Positions 23,036-34,435 of a DNA stretch of 64,000 bases are shown here, in pieces. The notes under the pieces are model-generated. The model saw nothing but the letters and a program-made list of their open reading frames with translations. It searched no databases and was not told where the DNA came from. The DNA is taken from the NCBI GenBank assembly GCA_030562195.1, contig CM060199.1, positions 24,448,338 through 24,512,337 of the forward strand, in the 5' to 3' direction. This stretch comes from Nipponacmea schrenckii (taxonomy: Eukaryota > Mollusca > Gastropoda > Lottiidae). Made by a program: the position numbers and the translations under genes. Position 1 is the stretch's first letter, and each line of letters opens with the position of its first letter.

Positions 23036-23239
23036 TAAGAGAGAAAAGAAAGCCAACAAACTCTACCATCACATTGCCAGCAATAGAAATTATATTTAAG
23101 TGAAAATACTAAGTTGCACACACTTTTTATATTGTCACCAATGTCCATCTGTCACAATTGCTTGTAAACATAATTCTTGACTGAATTTGACAAAAAAAAA
23201 ACTTGTAGAAGTGTTTGAAAATACCAAAGGTTGAACCCC

Positions 23240-23636
23240 ATTGATAATCCAAAAAATAAAAAAATATAGTCAACGCCCCAGTCTGTTGGTCTGTCAGTCC
23301 ATTGGTCCTTCTGTCAACATTTGTTGTGGGCACAAAAAAAGCTACAATTTTCAATTGATTAGAATAAAACTTAGTGTGAGCATTGGTATTGATAAGACAG
23401 TGGTCAAATTTGATATTGTTGATTTTTTGATAAACAGTTTTTTTCCCCTGCCTCCATATTTGTTGTAGATTTGGATTTTTATGAAACTTAGTGTGAGCAT
23501 TGGAATTGATAAGACAAAGGAAGGTCAACTTCAAAAGTGACAATTTTTCAATGAACGCTTTACAATTATATAGTCCTTGACTTAGTAATTCAGGTCAAAT
23601 TTGATTGTGGGTGCAATAAAAGCTACAATTTCAATT
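23240..23636 (+). repeat. Tandem-core fragment ending at a LINE insertion
   Basis: A degenerate GTCTGTTGGTCTGTC tract is followed by type B cores. The last unit breaks off near 23636 at the 3' end of the minus-strand LINE. Bases 23501-23615 are one arm of an inverted pair with 28871-28980. Confidence 0.75.
23501..23615. repeat. Left inverted arm flanking the LINE
   Basis: Matches the reverse complement of 28871-28980 apart from a 4-bp indel, a single-base indel and about two substitutions by eye. Shared blocks include AACTTCAAAAGTGACAATTT, AATGAACGCTTTACAATTAT and AGGTCAAATTTGATTGTGGG. Confidence 0.9.
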
Positions 23637-24980
23637 TCGTATAGATACGTTATTGGAATCTCCAAAAGAAGAAATAAGAATGAACATACAATAATATATA
23701 CAACGAGACAGTAAGACATCGAGGAAAAACAAAATATTGTATCATCTAAATATAAACAAAGTTTAACTAAATGTACTTAAGTGTATCAAAAATCAATGTG
23801 AATACATTTCACTTCATATCATTGCAGAAATATTTCATAATAATTGCTATAAATTTACAAAGACTTATTAATTCCTTCCCCTGGCAGTTCATTACATCAT
23901 AAAAAGTATAGCATGATGCGTGGTCAAAAAAATGTTTTTGGAGGTATTGCTTTCGTGAGTCATTAAAATGTTGACATTGGAGTAAATAATGAAATTCATC
24001 CGCCAAGTCACCTGACTGACATAACTTGCAAACACGGTTGTTCCTTGGTACATGAGTGTACGAGTCTAATTCTATGGGTAATCTATAACACCTACATCGA
24101 AATTTACATATTGTCTCCTGGTGCTGCTGCGGTAGGTCTACTAGATAATCTTCAAATTTAAAGTTTACTTTAAATATTTTGTAATTAATGCATTTGCTGC
24201 TGGTAGATATCACTGAACACCAATGTTGGATGTACTGTTCCTTTAAGGTTTGTGCAAGTGTTGCTTTTAGCCAACTTTTATTAACACTATTTGGGTCGTT
24301 CCATATGTAAGCTAACCCTGTCTGCTCTAGAGTCTCTCTGACATAGACGACCCAGCTATGGGGGCTAATTTTCTCTAACAATAGTGAATAGGTTAAAAAT
24401 GACAATTTAAGGCGGTCACCTCGGATTAAATTAAAGCAGAACATTACTATCCTAGACTTAATGCGCAATTCTAGTGGATATATGCCCAATTCACCGTATA
24501 CCATCACATTAGGCGTCAAAGACTTAAGTTTAAGTATAAATTTGCAGAAGCGTAATTGGAGTCTTTCTATTAGGATAAGTTCCGTGTAGCCCCATACTTC
24601 ACTACCATATAAAAGAATGGGCACCACGCGGGTATCAAATAGGTGCAATTGTATATCAATGTCTAATGGAGCTCTCTTAGCCTTCTTTAGAATGGCGAAC
24701 ATAGCATTACTGGCTTTTGTGTACAGTGCAGCGAATAGTGCATAAATTGATTTGCTACCCTTGTTTTTGTAAATAGGGCATATTATACCACAGTTCCAGT
24801 TTGAAGGGATAACCCCAGTTTCTAGCACTAGATTAAATAACTTTAAATATAAATCCATCATAGATTCCTGTGTATGAATGATATACTCATTCAGTATACC
24901 ATCTACCCCATGAGCTCTCCTAACTTTTAGTTTATTAATACAGTATATGATTTCTGTTCTTGTGAAATCAGAGTTTAAAT
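23637..24980 (-). pseudogene. LINE ORF2 3' part: RT fingers fused to C-terminal domain, palm deleted
   Basis: On the minus strand the frame begins with RT fingers (SDFTRTEIIYCINKLK, RRAHGVDGI, then ETGVIPSNWNCGIICPIYKN). At about 24745 it jumps from KNKGSKS to ALYTKASNAMFAILKKAKRA, which in intact elements lies after the YxDD palm. About 200 residues, including the catalytic Asp residues, are missing without loss of frame. The C-terminal region holds VVPILLYGSEVWGY and a Cys-His cluster (RVCKLCQSGDLADEFHYLLQ) typical of many invertebrate non-LTR elements. The open frame ends at 23809; 23637-23808 is the 3' UTR. The element cannot encode active RT. Confidence 0.85.
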
Positions 24981-24984
24981 CAAT

Positions 24985-26375
24985 TTGGCTATTGTCTTAG
25001 ACATTACAATCTTCAGCATCGTTGTTATCCAGGGCACCATTAATATCATCAGAACTATCAATGATATCAGCACATTTAATATCATCACCACCATTAATAT
25101 TATCAACACCACTTATATTATCATTGTCACTGTTGCCATCGAGACCTTTAATATCATCAGCACCATTGATATCACCAAAACCATTAATATTATTAATTCC
25201 AATAATGTTATCCAAACCGTTAATATTGTCACCACCATTAATATCATCAGCAAAACCATTAGTATCATCAGCACCATTAGTATCATCAGCACCATTGGTG
25301 TCATCAGAACCATTAATATTATCAGAACCATTAGTGTCGTCGGAACCGTTATCATCAAAACCACTAATATCATTAGCATTACTAGTATCATCAGGACTAG
25401 TGAAGAAGTCAGAACCATTGATGTCGTCATAACCATTGATATTATCCAAACCATTCGTGTTGTCAGGACCATTATTATCATCAAAACCACTCATATCATC
25501 AAAACCACTCATATCATTAGCACCATTAGTATCACCAGCACCACTTATCATAGTCAGCATCATTAGTATCATCAACACTATTAATATCATCTGCACCATT
25601 AATATCATCTGCACCATTAGTATCATCAGCGCCATTAGTATCATCAGCACCATTTATATCGTAAGCATCATTAATATCATCAGCATGATTAATATCATCA
25701 GAACCATTGATGTCGGGACCATTATTATCATGAATACCATTAATATCATCAGCACCACTTATATAATCAATACCAATCATATCATCAGCGTCAATAGTAT
25801 CATCGGCTTCGATAATATCATCAGAACCATTGATGGCGGGACCAGTATTATCATCAATACCATTAATATCATCAGCACCACTTATATAATCTATATCATT
25901 CATATCATCAGCACCATTAGTATCATCAGCATGATTAATATCATCCGAACCATTGATGGTGGGACCAGTATTATCATCAATACCATTAATATCATCAGCA
26001 CCACTTATATAATCCATATCATTCATATCATCAGCACCATAAGTATCATCAGCATCATTAATATCATCAGAACCATTGATGTCGGGACCATTATCATCAT
26101 CAATACCATTAATATCATCAGCACCACTTATATAATCAATACCATTCATATCATCAGCATCACTAGTATCATCAGCATCATTAGTATTATCAAAGCCATT
26201 AGTATCACAAGTACCATTGGTGTCAGAACCATGAATTATCAGTATCATCTGATTGATTAATATAATCAGGGCCATTAATATTATCCAGGTCATTGATATC
26301 AACATCAGTTTTATCATCAGTACCATCAACTCCACCAGCACTATTACGAGCAGCAACCCCATTATTAACATCGGT
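24985..26375 (-). repeat. 18-bp minisatellite (hexapeptide DDTNGA type) inside the LINE linker
   Basis: About 1.4 kb of imperfect 18-bp units such as CATCAGCACCATTAGTAT. On the minus strand they encode Asp/Asn/Gly-rich hexads (DDTNGA, DDINGS, DNINGL). Between about 25701 and 26192 a 123-bp higher-order unit (41 codons) repeats: GAACCATTGATG-GGGACC starts at 25701, 25824, 25947 and 26070. It sits between the LINE endonuclease and RT parts in coding orientation. Minus-strand frames stay open for 219 and 280 codons. Plus-strand frames made of Ile/Ser/Thr repeats are shadows. Confidence 0.85.
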
Positions 26376-26409
26376 AAAATATTGGAGGAAGTGCTTCTGT
26401 TCGTATTCT

Positions 26410-26634
26410 TGGCTTGATATACACATGTACTTGTGTATTTTTAGTATTTCAGACGAATTGTATATTGAGATATTATGTATTTTCGATTTTTTTCTTTTCT
26501 TTTTTTTTTTTTTTTTTTTTTTCCAATGTATTGCCCCATGGGCTGAATGTGAGACAGGACCATGTACTTGTGTATTGGGCCTAATTCTGACCCATGTAAA
26601 ATAAAGAGTTTATTATTATTATTATTTTTATCTC
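26410..26634 (+). mobile_element. Non-LTR 3' tail fragment with poly-T tract and (TTA)n end
   Basis: On the + strand the segment ends TAAAATAAAGAG followed by (TTA)n at about 26610-26630, the form of a LINE or SINE 3' end. A long T-run lies at 26491-26522. CATGTACTTGTGTATT occurs twice (about 26424 and 26562). It interrupts the minus-strand LINE linker after INDLFEHFAAINDGEE, so it is a later insertion. Confidence 0.6.
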
Positions 26635-27310
26635 TTCACCATCGTTTATGGCTGCAAAGTGCTCGAAGAGGTCATTTATGGTTATTGTATGCTCTGCTTT
26701 TTTTCGCGGCCATTGTTTCGTACTTTCCAGTATTCTTTGGTATCTGTTTTCTGCAAACATTTAAGATCGCGATTAAATTTCTTGTAGTAAGCAATATATT
26801 CTTGTTTTAAAATTTTCTTGTAGATTTTACTTGCTTGTGTCAGCTGTGATTTGCTGCTCTTTGTCAAGACAGAAGTGTGAATGTTTTTTGCATTAAAGAA
26901 CTCGTATCTTTTCTCTTCACACAATTCATTGAACCAGGGTTTGTTACTGTACTTCCGCTCGAATTTCATTGTTGGCGATTGTTTTCTTTGTTTTCGTACT
27001 TTAGAAATGTAAGCACTGTTGTTAAATATATTTTCAATTTGCTTCGTAATGTCATGTGCTTGGTTTATTCCTTCTAGAGACAGATTGTTGAGTGTTTCCA
27101 CTACTGTTATGGTTTCTCGACTATCGATATTTTTACAAAACAGTTCTTTCAATTCGTTTCTCCATTTAATTATTGTGACAGTTTCTCTTTTATGATGAGA
27201 TCGAGTGTTCCCGGCATCTTGTAATGTAATCGAGACAGGGGAGTGCTTATCTGATATTAAATTAGAGAAGTTCTTAACCTCGAAGTTAACGATGTTCTCA
27301 AAGAGACGAG
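26635..27310 (-). pseudogene. LINE ORF2 endonuclease-RT linker
   Basis: The minus-strand frame 27152-26682 contains KPWFNELCEEKRYEFFNAKN, then ASKIYKKILKQEYIAYYKKF and KEYWKVRN, the conserved connector of many animal LINEs, preceding the RT. A frameshift near 26690 moves the frame to TINDLFEHFAAINDGEE. The segment then runs into the inserted non-LTR tail. Confidence 0.8.
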
Positions 27311-27990
27311 GGGAACGTAGAACCTAATCAACATGTGAACTCACCTTCAAGGTCACGCCTACCATTCACTATATAGACACCTAGGTTCTTACATAGTTCG
27401 ATGAGCCTTTCACCATATTTGTTAATAACCAAATCCTTGTTTTTACGTTGTAAGGAGAATCCACTTTGATCGATAAAGCATTCAAGTTCCCGTGCAAAGT
27501 CTTCCGTCGGTGAGTGTCCAATATTGCTGTCGTCCATTGACAATAGTTTATTGACGGTCGCAGTTCTTGCGTTTAGGTCTCCTAATAGATAAAACTCTTG
27601 ATCCCCTATGATCATTTCCACGAATGTTTTTTCTATGGTATCAAACATATTCAGATTGCTATAACTCGAATTTTTAGGGGGGGATATAGGCGGCGCAGCA
27701 TGTGAGGTTGTATCCAAGAAGATCTTTAGCTATTGTATTGTATTGTATACAGACATCATCCGAGATCGGATGAACTTTGATATAGCTAGAAAGGGATTTT
27801 TTAATCAATACGGCTACGCCACCGGAACTTGTTTTTGCTATTTTCCGGTTATTTTGGTGCACATCAAAATTAGGTATGTTTAATACATCAAGGGTGCCAA
27901 GTTTTGTCTCATTCAAGCAGACAATGTCAAAAATGCTGATATATTCTTCAAAGTCCGGGGAGAGGAGTTTCGATTTGATTCCGCATACAT
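27311..27990 (-). pseudogene. LINE ORF2 apurinic-type endonuclease (EEP fold), frameshifted
   Basis: Two overlapping minus-strand frames carry the endonuclease. 27916-27674 has CLNETKLGTLDVLNIPNF (the N-E-T-K metal-site motif) and SSGGVAVLIKKS. 27717-27328 has YLLGDLNART, the GDxNAR catalytic motif, and ELCKNLGVYIVNGR. A frameshift near 27690-27720 and a stop upstream of 27916 break the gene. The domain nicks target DNA for target-primed reverse transcription. Confidence 0.85.
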
Positions 27991-28039
27991 TTTTTGTACA
28001 TAATTTAATTGTGGTGGATCTTTGCTGTGTTAATGGCTA

Positions 28040-28815
28040 TTCATTTGAGACTATATCATTTTGGTGAACCATTATCCGCCTGTTTAAGTTAACTCTGAGT
28101 TGAGAATTATTGGACAGATGTTTGATTAGAGTTCTCATATTGGACTCGCTTAGTCGTTCAGCATATGGTTTGTCCTTATTCAAGAACACCTTGTGGTATT
28201 CACTGTTTACAAGTTTCTTTTTGTTTCGTTACACCAGTGATCTTTGTTCAGTACTCTCGAAACTAAGTTTAACAAGGCCTGGTTTAGCTTTATTTCTCGA
28301 TTGAAGCCTCTGTACCTTTGTAATCATGAAATTATCCAACACCTGCTTACCGAGAGCATTTACGACCCCACAAACTTTCTCTTTAATGTTTTCATCAGTG
28401 TCTTGCCTAAGTCCGAATACTACTAATGTAGTATTACTATCGTTAGCCAGATTTTGCTTTTGTTCAATAGACGCAACCCGGTTCTCTAATCCATGAGCAT
28501 TATTAACTATTTGATTAATTTTCATACTTTCTTGGGCTATGTCTATTGATATTTCATTGTGCAAAGTTTTAAGTTTTGTGTCTATAGTTTCAATTAACTC
28601 ACCCCGAAATTTGTCCAGTTTTGATTCAAGTATTCCTGTTGTCTCTTGACATCTTTTACTGCGATTATCAGGGTTTCCATTTGCTTTGATAGGAACTCAA
28701 TCGATCAACGTTGGACATCCACAGTTTTGTTAGTTTTACTGTTGGGCTTAGGAGTTTCACCTGTGCTATCCCTATCCCTTTTCTTATCGACTGAATATTC
28801 TGGATTATCGCACAT
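28040..28815 (-). pseudogene. LINE ORF1 (coiled coil plus RRM-like domain)
   Basis: A minus-strand start at 28815 gives MCDNPEYSVDKKRDRDSTG, then a stop and a frameshift. 28564-28229 continues with a heptad-like segment (ENRVASIEQKQN) and an RRM-like domain (TTLVVFGLRQDTDENIKEKV). After another shift comes FLNKDKPYAERLSESNMRTL, typical of ORF1 C-termini. ORF1 proteins bind LINE RNA. The order ORF1, endonuclease, linker, RT on the minus strand shows a near full-length element spanning about 28870-23637. Confidence 0.75.
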
Positions 28816-28870
28816 TATGATGTTATATTCCTAGTCAGCTATCGCGGAAATGTATCCAATTTAAACTAGT

Positions 28871-28980
28871 AGCACCCACAATCAAATTTGACCTGATTTA
28901 CTAAGTCAAGGACTATATAATTGTAAAGCGTTCATTGAAAATTGTCACTTTTGAAGTTGACCTTTGTCCTATCAATTCCA
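28871..28980. repeat. Right inverted arm flanking the LINE
   Basis: Reverse complement of 23501-23615. It starts directly at the LINE 5' end and stops at the first base of Gypsy-derived sequence (about 28981). Confidence 0.9.
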
Positions 28981-29656
28981 AATTCTCAAGGCAATCAACA
29001 ACCTAAACCCACACACCAGGAGATCGAATGCTACTGATGTGGAAAAGGTCATAAAGCCCCAGACTGTCCTTACAAAGACTCTAAATGTCACTGTTGTGAG
29101 AAGAAAGGACACCTTGAAGCTGTTTGAAAGAAAAAACAACAGCAATCAAAAGCACCCAGAAGCTTCAGTGAAGAAAATAAGGAAACCTGAGCTAATTAAA
29201 GCGATTATGGGTGAAGTTTCAGATGATATACCCAAGTTGGATATACCAATCACAATTAAAGACCATGAGTTAACCATGGAACTAGACACAGCAACTTCAG
29301 GAAATTTTGACTTGTTGCCGATCTGGAAACAACTTGGAAAACCTAAACTAGCAGAGGTCACACATAAATATAAATCTGCCAGTCAACACAATATGCCAGT
29401 GTTGGGAACCTTCAACGCCCAAACAGTAGATCCAAAAACTGGAAATGAAAGCTCAGTTTCTTACATTGTTACAAAGATCCCCGATCTAAACTTACTGGGA
29501 CGGAATGCTATCCAGGCACTAGGAATTTCAGTGGACAATGCTCTGAGAATTAAAAGCATAAACATCCAAGACAAGAGTGCGAGTGTAAAAGTTCAACATT
29601 CAGCCACCTTGAACTTATGCTGCTGCCCTTCAACGAGATTGCCGCACCATCTGTGA
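28981..29656 (+). pseudogene. Gypsy-type LTR element: Gag zinc knuckles and protease
   Basis: The element is cut at its 5' side. Bases 29029-29105 encode two CCHC knuckles, one with an in-frame TGA (CY*CGKGHKAPDC, then CHCCEKKGH). The protease region has TMELDTATSGN in place of the active-site LDTGAxxN and the downstream NLLGRNAIQALGI flap/end motif. The Gly of DTG is replaced by Ala, so the protease should be inactive. Frame continues to 29656; pol follows after a shift. Confidence 0.85.
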
Positions 29657-31440
29657 CGAATTTCCAGATCTATTTAAAGATGAATTGGGATGCCTAAAGG
29701 ATTTTGAACTAGATGTAAAGTTCAAATCTGATGCGAAACCAGTTTTTCATAAGGCACGACCGGTTCCTTTTGCTCTTCGAGATGACCTAGCAAAAGGTTA
29801 CGAGGAAGGTATCGCCAAAGGAGTCAGGAAGCCAGTCCAGTTTAACAGTTTTAACACCAGTGGTACCAATAAGGAAAACAAGTTTTACAGGTACTTCAAA
29901 ACCTAAGCTTCGAATTTGTGGTGACTACTCTGTTGGTGTTAATGATCAGTTAGAAGATCATCGTCATCCAATTCCACTCCCAGAGGAATTAATGCAGAAA
30001 CTAGGAGGTGGATTTGGATATACCAAGATTGACCTTGCTGATGCCTACAACCAAATCATGTTGACTCCTGAGAGCCAAAAAAGGCTGGCCCTCAGCACTC
30101 ACCGTGGAGTACTACTTCAACAGCGACTACCATTTGGAATCAAGTCAGCACCTGGTTATTTTCAAGAAATCATGGAAAACCTTACCAAAGATCTACCTGG
30201 AGTCTCAGTTTTCCAAGATGATATGCTTGTCAGCGGAAATAACGCCGCCAAAGACCATCTAAGTAATCTGAAGGGTCTACTAAAATGTCTAAATGACAAT
30301 GGTCTTAGATGTCGTTGTGACAAATGCAAATTTGCTCAACCATCTGTAAAATATCTAGGACACACCTTATCAGGAGAGGGAATCTCAAAAGGATCAAAAG
30401 TCGAGGCAGTAATTAATATGCCACCTCCTACAGATGTGTCAACTTTGAAATCATTCTTGGGCTCAGTACTGTTTTATGGAAAGTTCATACCCAACCTGTC
30501 TACTATAGCAGAGCCACTTTACAAGCTGACCAAGAAAACTACAACATGGCAATGGAAAGAAGAAAAACACACAGCCTTTCAACAGTTGAAAACTACACTT
30601 GCTTCTGATCAAGTCCTTGTTCACTTCGATCCTAACAAACCTGTTGGACTAGCTTGTGATGCATCTAATGTTGGAATTGGAGCAGTTTTGTTTCATCGCT
30701 ATCCAGATGGAAGCGAGCGCCCAATCGCCAATATGTCGAAGACTCTTACATCTGCAGAGCGGAACTACAGCCAAATTCACAATGAAGCCCTGGATATCAA
30801 ATTCGGCTTAAGGAAATGCTCAGTACTGTTTTATGGAAAGTTCATACCCAACCTGTCTACTATAGCAGAGCCACTTTACAAGCTGACCAAGAAAACTACA
30901 ACATGGCAATGGAAAGAAGAAAAACACACAGCCTTTCAACAGTTGAAAACTACACTTGCTTCTGATCAAGTCCTTGTTCACTTCGATCCTAACAAACCTG
31001 TTGGACTAGCTTGTGATGCATCTAATGTTGGAATTGGAGCAGTTTTGTTTCATCGCTATCCAGATGGAAGCGAGCGCCCAATCGCCAATATGTCGAAGAC
31101 TCTTACATCTGCAGAGCGGAACTACAGCCAAATTCACAATGAAGCCCTGGCTATCAAATTCGGCTTAAGGAAATGCTATCAATTTGTTTATGGAAGAAAA
31201 TTTATACTGGTAACATATCACAAGCCATTGACAGCTCTATTTGGACCAAAGAAGGGAACACCACTCCTTGCAGCTAACAGACTAGCTCGATGGGCCCTAT
31301 GGTTAAACCAATTCGACTACAAAATCGAATATCGGAAAACATTTGATCATGGTAGGCAGATGCACTTAGTCACTTGCCAAGTGGAGGTGATTGTGATTTT
31401 GACAGGGAGGAAGGTGGTGAAGATATAGATATGGTTTGCA
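29657..31440 (+). pseudogene. Gypsy reverse transcriptase and RNase H with internal duplication
   Basis: RT starts with KPVFHKARPVPFALRDDL (29685-29906), shifts frame near 29870 and continues to 31428. Motifs include LRICGDYSVGVN, YTKIDLADAYNQI, LPFGIKSAPGYFQ and VFQDDMLVSG (xxDD palm). The tether and RNase H begin GLACDASNVGIGAVL. A 357-bp block is duplicated in frame (30461-31177). The end NADALSRLP-type motif is in another frame (ADALSHLPSGGD). Sequence up to 31870 keeps only scraps of the integrase region, so the integrase is deleted. Confidence 0.9.
30461..31177 (+). repeat. 357-bp in-frame tandem duplication in Gypsy RNase H
   Basis: GCTCAGTACTG occurs at 30461 and 30818, exactly 357 bp (119 codons) apart. 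The copies look identical except for one base (GATATC versus GCTATC). The break points share GCT: TTGGGCT, AAATGCTCAG, AAATGCTATC. The duplicated block covers the RT-RNase H junction and the first RNase H catalytic Asp. Confidence 0.95.
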
Positions 31441-31870
31441 CTATCAAAGTTCTCAGCCTCCAAGTCGAACCAGGAAGGATCCAGTAATAGCTACAGTGAT
31501 GCGTTATGTACGTGAGAATGGCCACCAGAGCACACTGAGAAAAATGAGAACATTGAAAAGTTCAGAAAGCTATCAGACTCACTTTACAATTCTTGCACCG
31601 TGTAGAAGGCATCCATGACAGTTTAGAGATGACACTGGGAACAGCTGCAACCCCGATACGCAACTGAGGACCTTGAGAGGAACCAGACTGTTTGTGACAG
31701 AAACTTCAGCAGAAGTGCAATGCATGCCTCAAGGTGAAACTCAACCATTTCAACCTAAGTCGAAGAAACAAATTTCGGAGTATGGACCCGATAACCCAAG
31801 ACAATCCCAGCGAAAGTGCAAACCAAAAGTGAAGATTTGTTGCTGATTTTTATCAGTTTTGGTGGGGAGG

Positions 31871-32145
31871 TGTTATGGTATTGACCCAGATTATTCTAGA
31901 ACTTTAGAGATTGTCTTTCCAGAAGTTACTAAAGGTTTCTAAACTAATATTATGATGCAATATGACCTGTGAAACAGTGTGCAATCGAAGTGCTTACCAC
32001 TGTATGTATGTATGATTTGTGTATTATACTTTGTGCTTAATATATTGTTGTTTCGTTGTGCATTCACTATTGGATTAAATAAATCTACAGTTACTTTTTG
32101 ATCTGTGTGTCTCTATTCTACGAGTTTCGAGAAAGAAATACAACA
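31871..32145 (+). repeat. Gypsy 3' LTR
   Basis: Starts TGTTATGG right after a purine tract (GGTGGGGAGG, 31861-31870), the polypurine primer, and ends ATACAACA, giving the canonical TG...CA ends. AATAAA lies near 32080. No 5' LTR is found upstream. The next bases (32146-32250) are a forward type B tandem core, the element's former target. Confidence 0.8.
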
Positions 32146-32269
32146 GAGTAATTGCCCTTTACAGAGTAAAATCGCGTCAAAATTTCATTGTGGGTGCAAT
32201 AGAGGCTACAATTTTCAATGGATCTTGATGAAACTTGGTATGAGCATTTGAAATTTTGCACTGAAATAC

Positions 32270-33480
32270 GACTCATCAGCAGAAATAGTTGTCATTGCAT
32301 ATGTCACCATTCATAGTTTTTTTTGTAATAAACAATGTTCAGGTAATAAACTGTACTTTACGTTGCCACTTAATTCTATAATAAATTCCATTTCAATCAC
32401 GTAGTTATTGTTTCTAATCTCTCATGTTGGTATTATTGGGATACTGCAATATTCAATTACGGTATCGAGGATTATATTCTATTGGAAGAAAACTGTAGTT
32501 AAACGTAAACGTATTGAAGAAGATACCATTGACAGGAATTCAAAGTGCTTACCGTTTCTGACTTGATATAAGACAATAGATATTACACTTATCAAAATAA
32601 TGCGAATAATAATCATGATATTGCGTCAGTCCCTTTTGTGTGAATACTTAATTATTATATTAATCGATAAATATGTACACGACTTCATTGAGATACCGCA
32701 CTTTTCAATTACAGTACTCACCTTATTTTGTATTTATAATGTTATGGACGGTACGGAGGATGATATTATACTCGAAGAAAAATGTACAATTACCCATAAA
32801 CGTATTGAAGAAGATAACATTGACAGGAATTCAAAGGGCTTACAATAACTAACGTTATGTATGACTTATAGGCCCAATTACAATGAATAACGTAAATAAA
32901 TATCATTGTCTTTCTTAATTGAGTCTTTAATCATCGCTGGAGTGAGACGATTCTCCCAATAGTTTATTTTTATCCTCTGCTTTAACCCCCCCCCCCTCCT
33001 AATAGATTTATCCACTAGTATTGCTTCTCAACGGAAATAAAAAAAATTGATGGCATGAACCTTGTGTATCATATCTGATGAATAATTAGGAAACCAATGG
33101 ATTATATTAAAACACATTTATTCTGGTAACCGTATTTACATCCAGGCAAGACTCGATTACGTTTTGAGGCATATCATAAAGCATGACAATCAATTGTTCC
33201 GACTATAAAAGCCATCCAAACTACAGGGACCGTGATCCTTATTTTTGGTACCTCTAGTCTTCACGTAATATTTTCCATGCAAATTACACAAAAATTAACT
33301 TTTGAAAAATTATTTGTATATAAGAATTTATTTACATTGATGGGTGAAACATATACATAATGAACCGACAAGGTACCACGCCGGTGACGAAACAACAGTC
33401 AACTAAAACCTAAGGCACGGACCTCAGTTCATGCATGCGCAGCGTCCTAAATATTTACCTAATAGATAATAATCATATTG
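32270..33480 (+). mobile_element. Family X copy upstream of the first BEL/Pao element
   Basis: Parallels 52640-53930 of the full copy: GAAATAGTTGTCATTG, two exon-like cassettes (about 32467 and 32750), AATATCATTGTCTTTCTTAA, a C-run at 32987-32997, TATCATATCTGATGAAT and the TATAAAAG block near 33206. The right terminus is missing; the sequence passes into BEL leader at about 33481. Confidence 0.75.
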
Positions 33481-33535
33481 AGTCTCTTTGAAACCAAACA
33501 CAACATGAAGCAAACAAACCATAAACCCTCAAATT

Positions 33536-33551
33536 TGGTGTCGTGACCAGG
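33536..33551 (+). promoter_or_regulatory. BEL/Pao primer-binding-site-like motif
   Basis: TGGTGTCGTGACCAGG lies two bases before the Gag start region. BEL/Pao leaders typically carry TGGTGCCGTGACC-type sequence complementary to a tRNA 3' end, so this marks the boundary between LTR and internal region. Confidence 0.65.
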
Positions 33552-34435
33552 ATTGAACATGGACATCACAAGGCCGAAGTGGTTGAGAGCAGGAAGCAGA
33601 GCCACAGTGACAAAAACCCTCTGTAAACTTGAGATAGTGAGTGAACAAGAAGTTGTTGATCCAGAAGAAATTTCGCCTTTGATTCAAGCCATTGAGACAA
33701 AGAAGACAAAGCTAGCCGATCTCGATGAACAGATACTTATTGAAATAGAAGACATTACGGAAGAATCACTAGATACATATGAGTATTATTATGTTTTAGA
33801 TAGTAAAATTCGCAAATTCAAGAAGTTTATTCAAACTAGGCCTACTATCAATGCCGAAATATCCATTTTATGTCCTACCCCAGCAGAGTCACAATCGCAA
33901 TCGGAGTTCGCACATCCAAGTCAAGAGTTGTCACGTCCAGGTCAAGAATTTTCACATTCAAGCTCCCAATCAAGTCAAAATCATTGCTTACCAAAGTTAT
34001 CATTTCCATAGATATATTAGAATGGCAATATTTATGGGAATCTTACGATTCTACAATTCACCAGAACCACACACTCATGACTAATTTCAATTATAACAAA
34101 GCTGTTGAACTTTTGTCAAATGGTTGTGGTCAATCACAGCAAGTCACCAATGCATATATGAGAGCCTTGTTAGAAATGTTTACACAAAACAAATGTTTTC
34201 AAAGCATCAGATCATCCTATGATAAATCAGAAGCTTACATCAGAGGTGTTGAATCGCTAGTAGAAGAAATGTTCGGTTCACTGTTGATTCCCGTCATACT
34301 AGGTAAATTACCGCCTGACTTCAGAACAAATATAACCAGTGAAAACGGCAGTGATAATTTGACAATAGGAAGACTCCGTGATTCGATATGTAAAGAGCTG
34401 ACAATCCAAGAATCAAGAAACTTATATTTGTTTTA
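33552..34435 (+). pseudogene. BEL/Pao element 1: Gag
   Basis: Frame 33553-34011 has the N-terminal BEL Gag pattern (RAGSRATVTKTLCKLE, acidic helical segment, Ser/Gln-rich linker, LPKLSFP). A shift near 34010 leads to EWQYLWESYDSTIHQN, FRTNITSENGSDNLTIGRL and RDSICKELTIQES, the DUF1759-type capsid-like region. Known role is particle assembly. Only the shift and later lesions break it. Confidence 0.85.

Noticed and set aside
22762..23148. Open frames on both strands over the 51-bp repeat
   Set aside because: Simple consequence of a 51-bp period; no protein-like features.
24985..26260. Long + strand frames of Ile/Ser/Thr repeats
   Set aside because: They are translations of the 18-bp minisatellite on the strand opposite to the LINE; any period divisible by three without stops gives such frames.
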